Counted from the stretch's first letter, positions 22,801 through 35,208 are shown. The stretch: DNA of 64,000 nt from Pelodera strongyloides (GCA_036852015.1 JAANDG010000052.1:248001-312000); one strand, 5' to 3'. Notes: generated from the sequence alone by a model not told the origin. Translations and numbers: made by a program.

Positions 22801-24174
22801 AGTGGTTTCCTAGCCTTGTAGTGTGTCTAGTGATTTTCTAGTCTAGTCCCAAGACACATAACTAATTGCATATCACTTGGGAAAATACCACACCTTTTCC
22901 GTCACGGTTGTACGGTTGCTAATTGAATATCAATTGTATACCATTTAGAGCTACACTACCTAGTCTATCAACTTACAGTATCCTTTCCAGTTATGCGCCT
23001 GTCCGATCGGTTCCCCGGCCCGTGGTTGTGATCCAATGCCCTTCATTCTCTGGCACGATCTAATTGTCAATGGATGTCCCAACGTGACACTCAATTCAAG
23101 GGATCCCGCACAGAAAGTACACAGATGGTTTAGAAGGGTGAGTCGTACTGTACCTATGTAGAGGTAGAGAGTTTCCATACTTACACATGTCTGCAAATAA
23201 CTTTACACGAGGGCTTACCGCTTCTGACAGCGTGGTCTTGATCTGTGAGTTGTGAAGTTATGATCTTACAATTAGTAACAATGCTACCCTACTCCTCGAG
23301 AATCCGTCATCGCTAAGAATAAGCCGATGTGAAAAACACGAAGGTACCGCAGACAAAATAGCTCTGTATCAGTTATAACACCCCGTTACAGTAATAAAAA
23401 TAAAACTTTTACACTTCAAGAGCGTGCACCCTTACTCAAGCAAGGATGAAAAAAAAAACAGTTTCAGTGTTTGCTTATGGCATGTTCGAAGTCCTGAGCA
23501 GTAGGTGACGAGTTCCAGATGACAAATTGTTCGACGTCTTCGGGCTAGGGCCAATTAGATTTTGACGTGACTTGTTTCAGGTCAATCGTTTCTCGAACAC
23601 CGATCAGTGTGAGCCCTACATCTTCCCCTACTGTCCCGAACTCGACTTCAACTTGTGGAGATCTCCCAGGACCAAGCAGGTTTGTGCCGTTTGTGACCTA
23701 ATTTGCATACCAATATCATAACTCACTCATCAAGTACCAGACGGCTATCGCCGCCTAAGGCGGCATTTAAGTTTAAAGTATACTACGTAAACGATATTTC
23801 GAACTGCGCATATTTATACGAAACGTCTGAAGCGTGCGTATATTCCAACATTTGTGTTGAGAGATCCTATTGCGCATTAGTAAATATGGAACAGACACCT
23901 ACTTATACCAAATGTCTGAAACGCAGAAAAAATTCGTTGTGGCCGTAATCACAAATAAATTCACCCGGCCACGAACTCTTCTCCTTTATATAATAAGATT
24001 TACGTAGTCTCGCAGTAGTCCTGAAGGCTCCTAATTCACACCGATGCTGCCGGTGCACATGGAAAGCAACAGTATATTGTTATCAATTATCCTTATTATC
24101 TCCCTAATTGCTTTCAGGAATGTGAACTCTACTGCTACTCTGTCGACGAGCAGAGAAAGCGTGGAATCATCTAA
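19882..24174 (+). CDS. secreted antistasin-like / Kunitz-like cysteine-rich protein
   Basis: Probable secreted protease inhibitor of 162 residues. Exons: 19882-19954, 20958-21070, 22991-23137, 23581-23679, 24118-24174, all in phase. The start follows directly on a TTCTTGCAG acceptor. Residues 1-20 form a signal peptide (hydrophobic LSLLISASALLYVAHS). The next part has the spacing of an antistasin domain (CPPMLC, then a CAVV segment, NGCQLCAC). The C-terminal half has the back half of a Kunitz fold: HRWF, then QCEPYIFPYC, then KQECELYC. The first Kunitz cysteines are spaced unusually, so that domain call is tentative. Introns contain a TTAA palindrome, an AT microsatellite and a truncated SINE. 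It is convergent with COA8, about 700 bp apart. Confidence 0.8.
20109..20286. mobile_element. TTAA-flanked palindrome, second family (GCCGTATTGTACCC ends)
   Basis: Ends TTAA-AGCCGTATTGTACCCA and GGTACAATACTGC-TTTAA. A long inner palindrome has ATATCCTATGTATCC against ACATAGGATACATAGG around a centre of GGTGCC repeats. The inner part resembles the right end of 42,433-43,397. In the first intron of the Kunitz-like gene. Confidence 0.88.
20745..20820. repeat. hairpin repeat
   Basis: ATATGGCCCCGATCAAG at 20,748 is followed at 20,781 by CTTGATCGGGGCCATAT, a perfect 17-bp stem with a short spacer. It belongs to a larger repeat (from about 20,520) that shares GGTTAGACCCGTCTTCG with 6,948. In the first intron of the Kunitz-like gene. 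Confidence 0.8.
21137..21381. mobile_element. TTAA-flanked element with AAAGGGTC ends
   Basis: Starts TTAA-AGGGTCTAATTGGGC and ends GGGCCTGAACC-TTTAA. Its ends resemble 52,450-52,534 (AAAGGGTCAGG ... CCTAACCCTTTAA), and both contain a GATTCCATCTGATTCTCCAT-like segment. Confidence 0.65.
21760..21930 (+). repeat. direct repeat around an AT microsatellite
   Basis: AGTAGCTCAGTTAGTCTCTG occurs at about 21,764 and again at about 21,889, each followed by TCTTTGGTATGTGCCTGCAT, with (AT)n between. The first motif resembles a tRNA A-box, so these could be decayed tRNA-derived copies. That is only a suggestion. Confidence 0.7.
23406..23556 (-). mobile_element. 5'-truncated copy of the tRNA-derived SINE
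   Basis: Its reverse complement matches the tail of the element at 48,248-48,512 (CCCGAAGACGTCGA, TTTGTCATCTGGAACTCGTC, GGTGCACGCTCTTGAAG). The tRNA-like head is missing. It ends about 25 bp before the fourth exon of the Kunitz-like gene. Confidence 0.82.
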
Positions 24175-24871
24175 TTTCAACAAAATATTTATTTAAGTTT
24201 ATATTTATTAATTAACATGAAGATTCTCATACAATTTTGCTAATCAGTTAATATGACCCCAGTACTTTCTCATATTGCGCTCTCTTTCCCACTATTATTG
24301 AATTTTTTTTTCATAAGCTGAAGACCTAAAAGGCCCATAAAAACACTAACCAAGATTTGACACATCCATGTCTATATAAAGTATTCCTCTAATACTAATT
24401 AGTTCAGTTTCATAACTTCATCATTTCAAAAAACCTTTATAAGGATGTAAACTAATTGTTGTGCGCAGTGACAACTCTGTACTGTGCTTATCTTGTTTGA
24501 GTTTTTCAATGACTAATAAAAACAAATTTTACTACACGTGTCCTATTTACCACTACATTTGTACAAAACTACAACTTTCAGTGAAATCTAAAACAAACAA
24601 AAAAAAACGAATCGAAGTTAATAAAAACATACTTATACAGTCCCTAATGAATATTAACCTAGAAACACAATAAAATGAACCAAAAAATTTCCTATAACCT
24701 AGCCTACACATCTACATTCTCAAACAACTAAACAAACGCAATCGAGTTAGCACATACGCACGCTAAACTTTTACGGCACCGTCTGTATAACACGCAAGAT
24801 AGAAGAAAAAAGCCAATAGTGCGAATTAAATAAATTCATATAATCAACTCAACCAAAGCTATATATCATCG
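24175..24871. other. intergenic, between convergent 3' ends
   Basis: AT-rich sequence separating the Kunitz-like gene (plus) from COA8 (minus). It should hold both 3' untranslated regions. AATAAAA occurs near 24,516, but I cannot assign poly(A) sites. No coding signal. Confidence 0.6.
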
Positions 24872-27426
24872 TTACCGCCTCAAGAACAATCGTTTCATCC
24901 TGACGATATTCACTTTCAAAGCAGGCCAAATCAACGCCAAGTTACGTTGGTACCACACTCTGAAATGACGGTTGTCAATAGGAAAAATAATACGAGATCA
25001 AAAGCACAAACATAGGATAAAATGTCAAAGGGGCGAAAGGGATATGAAACGTGGTTTTGTGGATAGTACACACGGAAAAACTGCATTACAATCCTCATGT
25101 GTAATATGCAAATTGTCTTCGGCGCCAGAAAGGCACACAACTTGAATCATGGGAAGAAAAAAAAAATGGAATACAGTTGTCCAGTATAGGCGCAAAACCC
25201 ACGTAGCTTTAAATGGAATATATAGGTTAAGGTTAAAGCGAAATACCGGGCGGTTTTTGAAACACATCGGCTACACCAGCACTCGTGCGCAGCATATGCA
25301 AATGAACATAAATTAGAATAAAAAAATCGAGTAAATTCTAGCAGCTTAGCACAAACACGTAAGAAGTCAATTGTACACGATGCGTTTCAAAAACCAGCCG
25401 GTATTTCGCTTTAAACGAGGACCACCCATTCCACATCAAACAAGAAGATGACAACATATAAAAAACAACCCACTTATTATAATCCATTAAAGCGGCATGC
25501 CGATCGTTCAGGAACTGTTTGTAGAAAACGGACATATCACTGGCTGATACTTGCTCTATTCTTCCCAGCTCTTCCTTTTTCTAAAACAAGCACACTTTGC
25601 AATCACTGTCAAGAACTCGGTTATTGAAAAACTCGGAGCAAGCGAGCTAACACTTTTTGGTTCTTCCGGGGGTCACACAGGCACTACAAACTTCCTACCC
25701 CTATACATCACTACAATAGTGTGCACGTGTGGAGATACCTATTTATGGATTCGAACATTAATGTACTAAAGCGACATAACATTTGGTTTGTGAAATGCAG
25801 CTTTGAAATCAGCACTCTCATATATTATTGCAAATAACCTATAATTAGAATTAAAAAATGACTCTAATATTGCATGAAATTGAAATACACGAGAATGCAG
25901 ATGTTCGGCATAGCTTCACGAAACGGACGTTATCACGCTTTAAAAGCCAATAATACAACATAAATAAAGTATTCCTAGCCCCCACCTTTTCTACAAATTC
26001 CATTTTCTTCCGTTGAAATAGTTCATTGTGATTTGCCCAGAAGTCCGAATTCCACTTATTCAGGGCCTCTCTTTCTTCTCGATATTCTTGCTCCAGAGGA
26101 CTTTCGTTGTCCAATTTCCGCAGTCTGTAAGTACGGAATAGAATAAGAATTAAGCTTTCTCAAGAACAACCAATGCTCACGATACTCATCCGCGAGATTC
26201 GAAGATGATTAATGGGGTTTCCAAGTATCCCAAAAAATCGGTGTGATTCTGTCAATACTACCGTATTTATGCATGAAACATGCACATATAATATGAAAAA
26301 TTAAAAAAATATTTTCGTGTAGTTCCAATATACGGTAAATTTTCAGCATACTTGGAAAACCCATAAAGGGGCAACTTATTTCCGCTAATAATTAATAAAT
26401 CTGGCTACACCACAACTGGGTTATGCACACCTTGAAAACATAAGCTTGTGTAGCGTACTGTGTACGGTAGAAGCCCAAAGGACAGAAAAATAGGTTGAGT
26501 TAAAGCTAAATACCGGCCGGTTTTTGAAACGCATAGAGTACACCAGCATTCTTATGCAGCTTATGCAAATGAACATAAATTAAAATAAAAAATCGAGTAA
26601 ATTAACATAAGTGCGTAAGAATTCAGTTGTGCGATGCGCTTCAAAAACCGGCCGGTATTTCGCTTTAACAGTATAGTCTACAAGACAACATAGCCAACCT
26701 GATTGGCCTAATCTTCGATAGTCTATCTGGCGGTCCCACCCAGTCATAGCGTCTGTCCAGCCGGACACGATCCATACTGCACCAAACACTGCAATTAAGA
26801 GACTTTGGGAAAAAAGTTATAGAATAGAACAAAGCTACTTATATAAAGAAACTTCAGAAAAAAAAAGTTGTAGAACAAAGCTACTTATATATAAAGAAAG
26901 GAGAATTTTCCAGTTCCGAGAAAATCGAGCTCATGCTAATAAATAACTACAAAAAACATACAATTACACAAAATAAAAAATACTAAAAAAGACCTACTTT
27001 AATTACAGTAGTAAGGAATTGAATTTAAGAATTAGATATATAACCGCAATAGCGACGGCAATGTGAATTCGTAAGGAAAGAGCACAATAAAAAAAACACA
27101 GTGTTATTCCTTTGTACAACAACAACAATTAGCAATAACAAACAACAATATTAGAAATCAACTCAACAACGTATAATAACCTAACGGTGATTATATAAAA
27201 CATGGGACGACGACCGAGACCGTGTTACCTTAAAATTTAAAACTATTGTCTCATTTAATATCTATCCTTAGTTCCTTAGAGAAACCTCGCCCCATTATAA
27301 TATAAAACATACTTAACAACTGCATTATTAGCACTTAAGCATAGAAAGTATGCTTTCCGCGTGGACTTGGACTGTACTGTACCTATAGGCCCTAGCTAGA
27401 GATAAACAACACTTTCTATAGGTCAT
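24872..27426 (-). CDS. COA8: cytochrome c oxidase assembly factor 8 (COA8/APOPT1 family)
   Basis: Mitochondrial protein that supports complex IV assembly. Five exons (27426-27383, 26788-26699, 26124-25986, 25580-25474, 24959-24872) join in phase to give 155 residues. Residues 1-15 (MTYRKCCLSLARAY) are basic and unacidic, as in a mitochondrial targeting peptide. Then come the family hallmarks YDWVGPPDR, ESPLEQEYREER, WNSDFWANHN, MSVFYKQFL and WYQRNLALIWPALK. The start lies only 58 bp after the QTRT2 stop on the same strand, suggesting an operon. If the donor at 25,473 is skipped, the frame stays open into the MITE at 25,233-25,414 and gives a different tail. The first exon is the least certain part; its phase fits. 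Confidence 0.85.
25233..25414. mobile_element. TTAA-flanked palindromic MITE, copy 5
   Basis: Starts TTAA-AGCGAAATACCGGGCGG and ends CCAGCCGGTATTTCGC-TTTAA. In the last intron of COA8. Confidence 0.92.
26212..26364. mobile_element. MITE family B, copy 2 (TTTCCAAG type)
   Basis: Ends ATGGGGTTTCCAAGTAT and ATACTTGGAAAACCCAT. The centre has TCAATACTACCGTATTT. In the second intron of COA8. Confidence 0.85.
26500..26668. mobile_element. TTAA-flanked palindromic MITE, copy 6
   Basis: Starts TTAA-AGCTAAATACCGGCCGG and ends CCGGCCGGTATTTCGC-TTTAA. In the second intron of COA8, about 30 bp past that intron's donor. Confidence 0.92.
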
Positions 27427-27484
27427 GCTCTTAGAACTCACGAAAGAACAAACCACGTAGATCAAAATCAACGATTAACCATTA

Positions 27485-30400
27485 TTACTCCTCCGTTTTC
27501 GTTTCCACTTGTTTCCTCAACAAGACAAACATACGATCGTATTCGTGCAAGTTGTGTCTAAAAAATCACAATTAATATAAACAAGCACCATGGTGCTGGC
27601 GACTCAAACAGAATCGGTTACTGTATGTATTAAATACTTGGTACTGTTCTTCATAATAGTGTAAGGCGAGTAGTAAGTCGCTTGTAAATATATAGAAACT
27701 GTGCTTCCTCCAAATAGAACAAAAATAAACAAATGACGACTCACATGACCAACAAAATACCACTCAGCAACTCGCGTGTATTGTTCAAATGATGAAGATA
27801 ACCCTTCGTGTAATTCTTACAACAATAACAGTCGCAGTTTTCAAACGGTGTCGTGAAGTCATCCTTGTACCTAACAGTAAAACAGTGGACAGTGATAATT
27901 GCAACACATCGTTCAGAAAATAAAATATATCATGACGACGTACAAAACATCCATACACAATTATAAAAGACTAATTCAGTCGAACGACGAACATGACAAA
28001 CGTTTGAGATAAATACCAAGTTACAGTATGTCGCTAATTCTAAGAAACAAAAAGTTGAAAACATAACAAACACAAAAAAAAACATACCTTTCCTGTGAAA
28101 AGTCCATCACATCAAAATCTGAGCTATGTGGATAATCGTCACATAGTCGAATTGCCTGCAAAATACGAGAATAGAAATTAAAGAAATAAAAATAATAATA
28201 TAACAAAGAAATGGGTCGCATGCCATATATTAACTGTAAACTATAGTCGTGTGAAGAAGCCGATAGACAAACCCATTGCTAAAGCATATCACCATAGTTA
28301 CGCTTATGATGTACGTACAAATAAATGTACTACTTGATAGTAAATAAACAAAACAAACCTTTGCTTGATCGGCCATTTTCACTGCAAATGAAGAATCAAA
28401 TAAATCGATTCCTAAGCGAGTCAAGTGCCATACCTAAAAGGGCTTATTGCAACAAAAATGAAAGTTGGTTAAGTTAACAATGATAAGGAAATACGTATAT
28501 AGTAAAAACTGATCTAGTTAGCTGAAAGGAAATAGCTAAACATAGAGCTTCCTGTGGAATGACATTATATTAGGTGCTCCAATTAAAAACCCTTAAAAAT
28601 TAAGGTTGGTAAATGGTTAACAGTAAACTTGAGTAAACATTGATAAGGAAATACGAAGTAATAACCCTCACCCACCATTAAGTAATATTGCTATACATAC
28701 ATACTACTACATTACTACATGAAGGCACAACGCAAATAACTAGGATTCTACCTGTGTTGGGTCAAATGGCCCTACAGCGAAGCGTAATCTTTCCTTGGGC
28801 AACGGCTCCTAAAAAACAGACTGCGAAATTAATAAACAAACAATACGCTGCTGCTGCTAGACAAATACCAAGAAGCTACTACTACCAAATAGGTGGCAAT
28901 AAAATGGAAAGAAGGACCAGAAACAAGCCAATTACGCAATATGAGCCGCATTCACCAACAGCCCTCCCTTTCCCTTGGCTCACGGACGCTCTGAATCTCT
29001 TCTGCTCTCGCAGTCTCGCACTCTCTACGCACTCTTCTTTAGCTTCCTGGGGAGGCAGGGAGGGCTCCCTGCGTGTTGGTGAATACGGCCTCTGATCACA
29101 AAAACTAAGAGTATCACAATCACAAATAACAGAACCAAGATAAAACCCACGAAAGTCTCTTTGAGCAACTGTTCCAACTCTGTAATATTCCACTCAGAGC
29201 CATGCCAGAAATCGTGTAGATCAATTGCATATCCGCCACTGAAACAAAAATTCTTTCTTTCTTTCAACTTCAAGACTCAATCATATATTGCCATCAGCTG
29301 TGGTCAGACGTATACTTTCACTTTCGGCTTCTTGAATATTAATTCAGATGCATAACTGATTGGGTTTAAGCTTTAGGCACCCTGAACCTGAACCTTGAAC
29401 TTGAACATAATGGATCACGTATGATAAGAAAGGTGAAAATGAATAATCAACCAACACTGGTGTCTCCTCAGTCCCATGTCCCATTCCACAATCGACTGCG
29501 CACTTTCTTCTGTGATATCCACTGAAACCGCCACCAAGTGAGACAAGGGCTGTGGCCTACAAAAAAAGAAAGGTCAGTGAGAAGGAACATATCACCGTAT
29601 TTTGAAGTTGAAGAAAGTATGTGTTTCTTTGTTGAATTATCTGAAAGGCTGAAATAGCTAACGCATTTCTACACTAAAGAAAAATGCAGGAAACTACAAA
29701 CATCGAGCTCGTTCATGGTGGAAACAAAAGTCAACGAACTCGAAAACATACCAGGCAGCTCTGATACTTGTACAAAAGGAAGTTAACTCAGAAATGAAAC
29801 ACATGCTTTCTTCAAAATATAATAATATGTTGCGCAGGCTCAGAATAGTCGGTAACGGTATCGTACACCGCACGCGCACGTTAAAAGGTATGAAACTGAT
29901 AATATGACAATGATGAATGACAAAATCCAACCTGAAAAACCTCCGGGTTTTTGAAAGTTTGATCGTTGAAGAAAACCGTTCGATCCACTGCCTTTGACAT
30001 TCTCTTGTTGGAAACTTCACGGGGCAAATCATAGTCGACCTACAAATACAAACAAAGATACAAACAAGTAAGAAAGAAACTGTCCATGCAAAAAAATACC
30101 ATTCTACCTTATGTTCAACTAAAAAGTTCACATCATCAGATCAATACAGAGATAAACGCAATTACATCAATTACACGTGACAAAGCACATTAGAAGTCAG
30201 AACGTAAATGAAACTATTTAGATACGTTCTTTAGATACCTTTATTGATCTGGGTTTTTTACTTAGCGTGTTGTATTCGATTCTTCAAAGTGGTATTCATA
30301 ACGTCAAGATTTTATATCAATGAGAACTTGAGAACGCTGAGTGATCTACATACATTCGGAAAGGAACTAGAACTACAAATCAACCTACCAATGTCTCGAA

Positions 30401-31859
30401 GGAGTCCGTCTTCAGCATATTCACAAGCCCTCTTTGCATGCACACATCGATCTAAAAAGCAGTCAATTCAATTTAATTTCAAAAATAAAGCTCACATAAA
30501 AGCCAAATGCATAAATTAACAGTGTTGGCTCACGCACTACAATTTACAAATACGAAGATACATACTGCATGATTTACTGTAAAAGCACGATGTTCGTTAA
30601 AGCGAAAAACCAGCCGGTTTTTGAAACGCATCGAGTACATCAGCATTCTTATGCATTATATGCAAATGAACGTAAATTAGGATAAAAAATCGAGCTAAAT
30701 TCGAGCAAAGTAGCACAAATACGAAGAATTCAATTGTCCGCGATGCGTTTCAAAAAACGACCGGCTTTTCGCTTTAACTTTTACTTCATTTCTACTTTAC
30801 ACAAACGAATCGAATGATACAGAGCTTGTACTCCAAGACTCGCAAAGAAGCTGGGTAAAAGTAACATTCAGTTCAAAGTTTTACCGAGTTCTTTCCTCCT
30901 TTACTCCAAACTGCAATTGATTTTGTGTCGTTATATCCAGATTTCAATTCACCAAGTGGGTCAAAGATGGTCAAATGGACAATCGAATCTTTCTAAAGGA
31001 AAACATAATTAGTATATAAAGAATACATATTTTTATGTGTGTTTTTTTGGACTTGCATGAACATAAATTACGAAAGTGTATAATAAGTTATACACTTTCA
31101 ATGGGCAAATTTCGAAAAATGATTTTTCAATATAAGACCTAAGCCTAAACTAATCCACAAAAACAAAAGGCTTACTCACGGGCATTGAACAGAACTTTGC
31201 AGCACCCTTTCCAAACTTCTTGATCACGTTCTGAGAGTCCAACCTACAAACAAAAACAATAAGTCCATGATCCTCTTCATATGTTAGTATACACACCGGG
31301 ATTGATCCCTTGGAATAAAAGGAAAAAGTTTATGATAGAAATGTACATACAAGTGCAATAGACAAAAACATCCATACCCATTTCGACCCCAGTCGCACAC
31401 GAGGAATTTTACCATAAAGTTTCACCGAAAAGCAGCGTTCCTAACATAACCTCCAACAAAATTTGCAAATAAACTTACAAGCTAGGCAGTGCTAATTGGT
31501 AGATTGGTGTTTGACTCAATGGTAGACACCAATTGTTGGCCACTTGCCAAGTCAAATGGGGTATGTGCCCGGCCCGCGTGTAAACCATACATGAAGGCGT
31601 TGAATGTTGAATACTGTGTGCCCCTGCAAGTACCAATCACTAAAATAAGTACATAAAGCATAGTGTATACGTACAGTATACAGTATAAACTAATGCAACA
31701 CCAGACAGTAGCCGAAGTACAGTAACTTTACTGCTACTGCCCCCAACCCAATCCACCAAATTCATCAAAAATAAAATATTTCGTGAAAAACTGACCCCAT
31801 TGTGTGATTTTTCCACTTCGCCCCACAACCGACGCGTGCTCCAAGGTGAACTTGACCAT
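27485..31859 (-). CDS. QTRT2: queuine tRNA-ribosyltransferase accessory subunit 2
   Basis: Non-catalytic partner of QTRT1 in the enzyme that swaps guanine-34 for queuine in GUN-anticodon tRNAs. It is usually associated with mitochondria. Thirteen exons (31859-31796, 31623-31479, 31243-31180, 30992-30885, 30451-30389, 30039-29932, 29549-29458, 29238-29151, 28808-28752, 28433-28359, 28155-28088, 27870-27745, 27557-27485) give 376 residues. Hallmarks in order: CMVYTRAGHIPHLTW, YNDTKSIAVW, KRMSKAVDRTVFF, GIDLFDSSF, then the zinc motif CDCYCC...H and ELLSGILLVIHNLHEYD near the C-terminus. A strong acceptor (TATTTTTAG) lies 18 bases upstream of the ATG. It is the middle gene of three minus-strand genes. 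Confidence 0.93.
28943..29092. mobile_element. MITE family D, copy 2
   Basis: Ends GAGCCGCATTCACCAAC and GTTGGTGAATACGGCCTC, with inner AGCCCTCCCT / AGGGAGGGCTCCCT arms. In a QTRT2 intron. Confidence 0.85.
30597..30777. mobile_element. TTAA-flanked palindromic MITE, copy 7
   Basis: Starts TTAA-AGCGAAAAACCAGCCGG and ends CGACCGGCTTTTCGC-TTTAA. In a QTRT2 intron. Confidence 0.9.
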
Positions 31860-32413
31860 CTCCTTGCCCTGTACTACCTAAAAATAATCTTTGCAAAAGC
31901 GCATTTCAAGTATTCCACCAAATGAAAACAAACAATAAAACACATACTACAAAATACAATCAATTTAAAAACAGGTAAAATCAAAGCAATATCTAAAAAA
32001 AGTACAGTCGATGTAAATTCGCAAAGAAGTATGGTAGGGTTATACAACCCACATCAGTCAGTACTTCCACAGACATAAAATACAGGACACGTTTTATTCG
32101 AGATTTTTCTTACAACTTACAAGGAAAATGTGCAACGCTAAAAACTTAATTTTATAAACTGATGAAAGTTGAAAGAAGAGTGACCAGAAAGAAAAGGTTA
32201 AAGGGTACACCAATAATTAGAACAATCACCAAAACACCGAAATGTATTCTATAAAGTAGATACAAGCACCGCTAACGCTACAATAAATAACCGGACCAGG
32301 ACCCTCTTAACTTAACATTAAATACTATCAAAGGAAAGGAAAAGAGAACGTATGCATATCAAGCGTATTCTCAACGCACGTAACAAGCTACAATTAAAAT
32401 GGCCCATCTGCTA

Positions 32414-35208
32414 TTACTTCTGTGTCGAATAGTCTCTATACTCTGGTTTCAGTTCCCACATACTCTTGTGAGGGGGTGCAGCATTGTAAACGGCAATTTC
32501 CTGAAATAAATAAATGAATTTAAAGTTTTAAAGGGGAATGCTAAGCGGTTTTTGAAACGTATGCTGAATTGAATTCACGTTTATTGGTTTATTCTACACC
32601 CTCACAACTCTCAAAATGTGTACACAACACACAGGAACGCAGCTGTTCAACACGTGTTCGCAAACCAGCTGTTATGCCGCTTTAGGGTTGATGAACCAGA
32701 AATGAGAAAGCTTTCAATTGAAAACATCCTGCAGTATCAAGGTCCATAATCCATACAGTACATAGGTATAAAAAATAGGAAAAACCTGGAAAACACACAA
32801 GATATACAGTATACAGTACCTGGAGTATTTCCTTGACATAATTCGCTGGTTGATTTGTGAGCTGTTGGAGATCTTGAAGTCTGAAGAACAGAAGATATAC
32901 ACTTATTAAATTCAGCAGAACAATATTTAAACTCACAGCAATCAATCGTTATTAAACCGTTGTAGAGTACAAGACAACGTCGATATTATCGTTTGCAAGT
33001 ATATCAATCAATCCATAAGTTATAGTCATGAAAAAAAAGCACCAATAACTAGAAAAAGCAACAAACCCAAGAACTAACCTGTAAAACTGATGCTTCTCAA
33101 AGGCATGGAACAGAGCCTGTCTGAGAACATCTCTATCAGCACGCACTGTCTGAAAACGATCCACAAACAATGAAGTGCCATTATTAAAGGCTCAGGCCCA
33201 TGTATAAAGTGTTTCCCAATTATTCTATGCTAAAACTCCCGGATGGACTGACCATGCAACACATCGTATTTTAGGCTCAGGAACCGTGTTCAAGCTCAAC
33301 CTGCGGTGCATTTCCGAGGATTTTTTTTCGCAAGGAAATATTTTTGTATGTGGGCCTGAGCCATGTGCCTTTAATAGTTGTTCTGTACTGTATCAAGGTA
33401 ATGACTTTCTAATACCAAGAATACGAATAATATTCGAATATTCTTATTAGCGATGTAGAAAATAACAGCGGATGTGCCGATTCATACCTTATCCAAATTT
33501 ACACCAAAAAGACAAAACTAGTGAGCGCAAATTTAAATCCACAACTCCAAGAATACCTTGGCTCCTTCCTTCTTCTGTCTGATCCTCGTCACCTCTTCAG
33601 CATGCACTGATACAGGCTTGAACTTGACAGCTGCCTAAAAAAAACACGTTCCATTGGGTACAATGGTAAAAAAAAATTTATGAAAAAAAAATTGGTGAAA
33701 AAAAAAGAAAAACGCATCGATTTATACCCCCCTAGAGCACGTGAATTTGGTACAATAAATAATGTATGAAAAAATTAAAAAAAAAAACCTGTACAATACC
33801 TTATCAATCTTCATCACATGACGTTTTGGCTGACCGGACTTTTCGATTTGTCCAATCTTCAATCTAAAACAACAATCATATATAGCCATAGCGTAAAAAA
33901 ACCCGCCAAATGCGGACGATCACCTCCCGATCCGTAATTCATTATATGCAAATTAGTCCAAATCACCTCCCAATCCGGGATGCATTATATGCAAATTTGT
34001 CTAAATCACCTCCCCAAAATTTTGAGATGGATGCGGACCTAATTTATTATTCCCTGTATATGGCAATTTTGTGCGGATTCTAGAATCTTTATTAGGCATA
34101 GAAAATGAGTTACAAAAACGGAAAAGAAAGCCATAAAAAACGAGTAGTTAGTCCAACCTTAAATAAGACAGATTGTCTGGAGGTCTGCATTCCGCTCTTT
34201 TTACAACACGGCCCTCCACGGCAAGTTTACCGGACCTAAAATAAATCAAAGAAAATATATAACGCGCAACTTTCCAAAGTTAAGTGGAAACTAAATAGAC
34301 CCCGTTAAGCTTTAGAACGTGTAGTGAAAAGATGGATGACGATAAAGATGTCGTAATCGTGAAGGTTTTCTACATATATACAGACGTTAAGAAAGAGCAT
34401 TAGGGCATGATACCTGATTTCTGCCTCTTCGTTGAGTCCGGCTTTATCTTCTGACAAGAGAGCCATCGTCTGATTGGCAATATCACCAATGACGAATTCA
34501 TGCTCATCTGGAATGATCGGCGCGCCCTGGAACCGATTGACGTTATGGTTCAGATTATGAAGCTGTGAGTTCCTGTTCCTGGTACTATGGGGCAGTGTGC
34601 ATGCGGCTTAGGCTTTTGGCAAGGCACACGGCTGATCAAGAGGACAGGAAGGATGAAAGCAACATGAGCATATCTGCAGCCAAGAAAATCACAAATGACG
34701 CACCGTTACTTTCTTCAGTGCTATGCTTGTACTCGGTCCCTGTTGTTGAAGAGCCTCGGGAATAGTTAATCCTGGTCGCGACTTCAAGACAACCTTAAAT
34801 GAAAAACATACAAAAAACAACACGATAAAAAAACTCGAAATGGAAACAATAATAAAAAATCAGACAGGATGTGGTCGAAAAATGTGAACCGTTTATGAAA
34901 TCTTACTTCTTTTCGTCCGGGCTGGTTAGGTTGCAATATAAGACGGCCAACATCGCTGCCGGCATTTGCTTCCCAGATTTCAGATAGGTAGCGAGGAACC
35001 TAAATATTGTACACTTCAACTACTGCGAGGTATTCCAGTAAGAATGACACAACCAAGAACCGAGCTTATCGAGGCACTGACTGTTGAAATCAAAAAGGTC
35101 AGTCGAAACTAGTAATGGCGATGCAAAAACAACCTTCACGAGCCAGACGCCTCTTTTCGCAAAATCGCAGTCCACATTAGAAAGCGCCCGTTTACGATCT
35201 TGGGACAT
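32414..35208 (-). CDS. GTF2F2: general transcription factor IIF subunit 2 (TFIIF beta, RAP30)
   Basis: Small subunit of TFIIF, which binds RNA polymerase II and brings it to the promoter. Ten exons (35208-35134, 34999-34907, 34793-34710, 34526-34414, 34235-34158, 33863-33800, 33634-33557, 33149-33079, 32880-32820, 32500-32414) give 267 residues (human 249). The N-terminal dimerization region begins GVWLVKVPRYLSEIWE; the core has GRVVKRAECRP; the C-terminal winged helix has ALFHAFEKHQFYRL, QPANYVKEIL and the closing MWELKPEYRDY. It is the first gene of the minus-strand cluster, and its start lies about 105 bp from the inner end of the right arm. Confidence 0.96.
32528..32685. mobile_element. 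diverged relative of the TTAA palindromic MITE
   Basis: Left end TTAA-AGGGGAATGCTAAGCGG with TTTTTGAAACGTATGC; right end CAGCTGTTATGCCGC-TTTAG, so the right TTAA is mutated. Other relatives of this type are at 46,324-46,505, 60,331-60,469 and 61,795-61,963. In the last intron of GTF2F2. Confidence 0.65.
33886..34057 (-). mobile_element. MITE-like repeat, family C, copy 3
   Basis: Reverse complement of 5,531-5,692, including the duplicated inner unit (two TGCATTATATGCAAATT segments). In a GTF2F2 intron. Confidence 0.8.
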
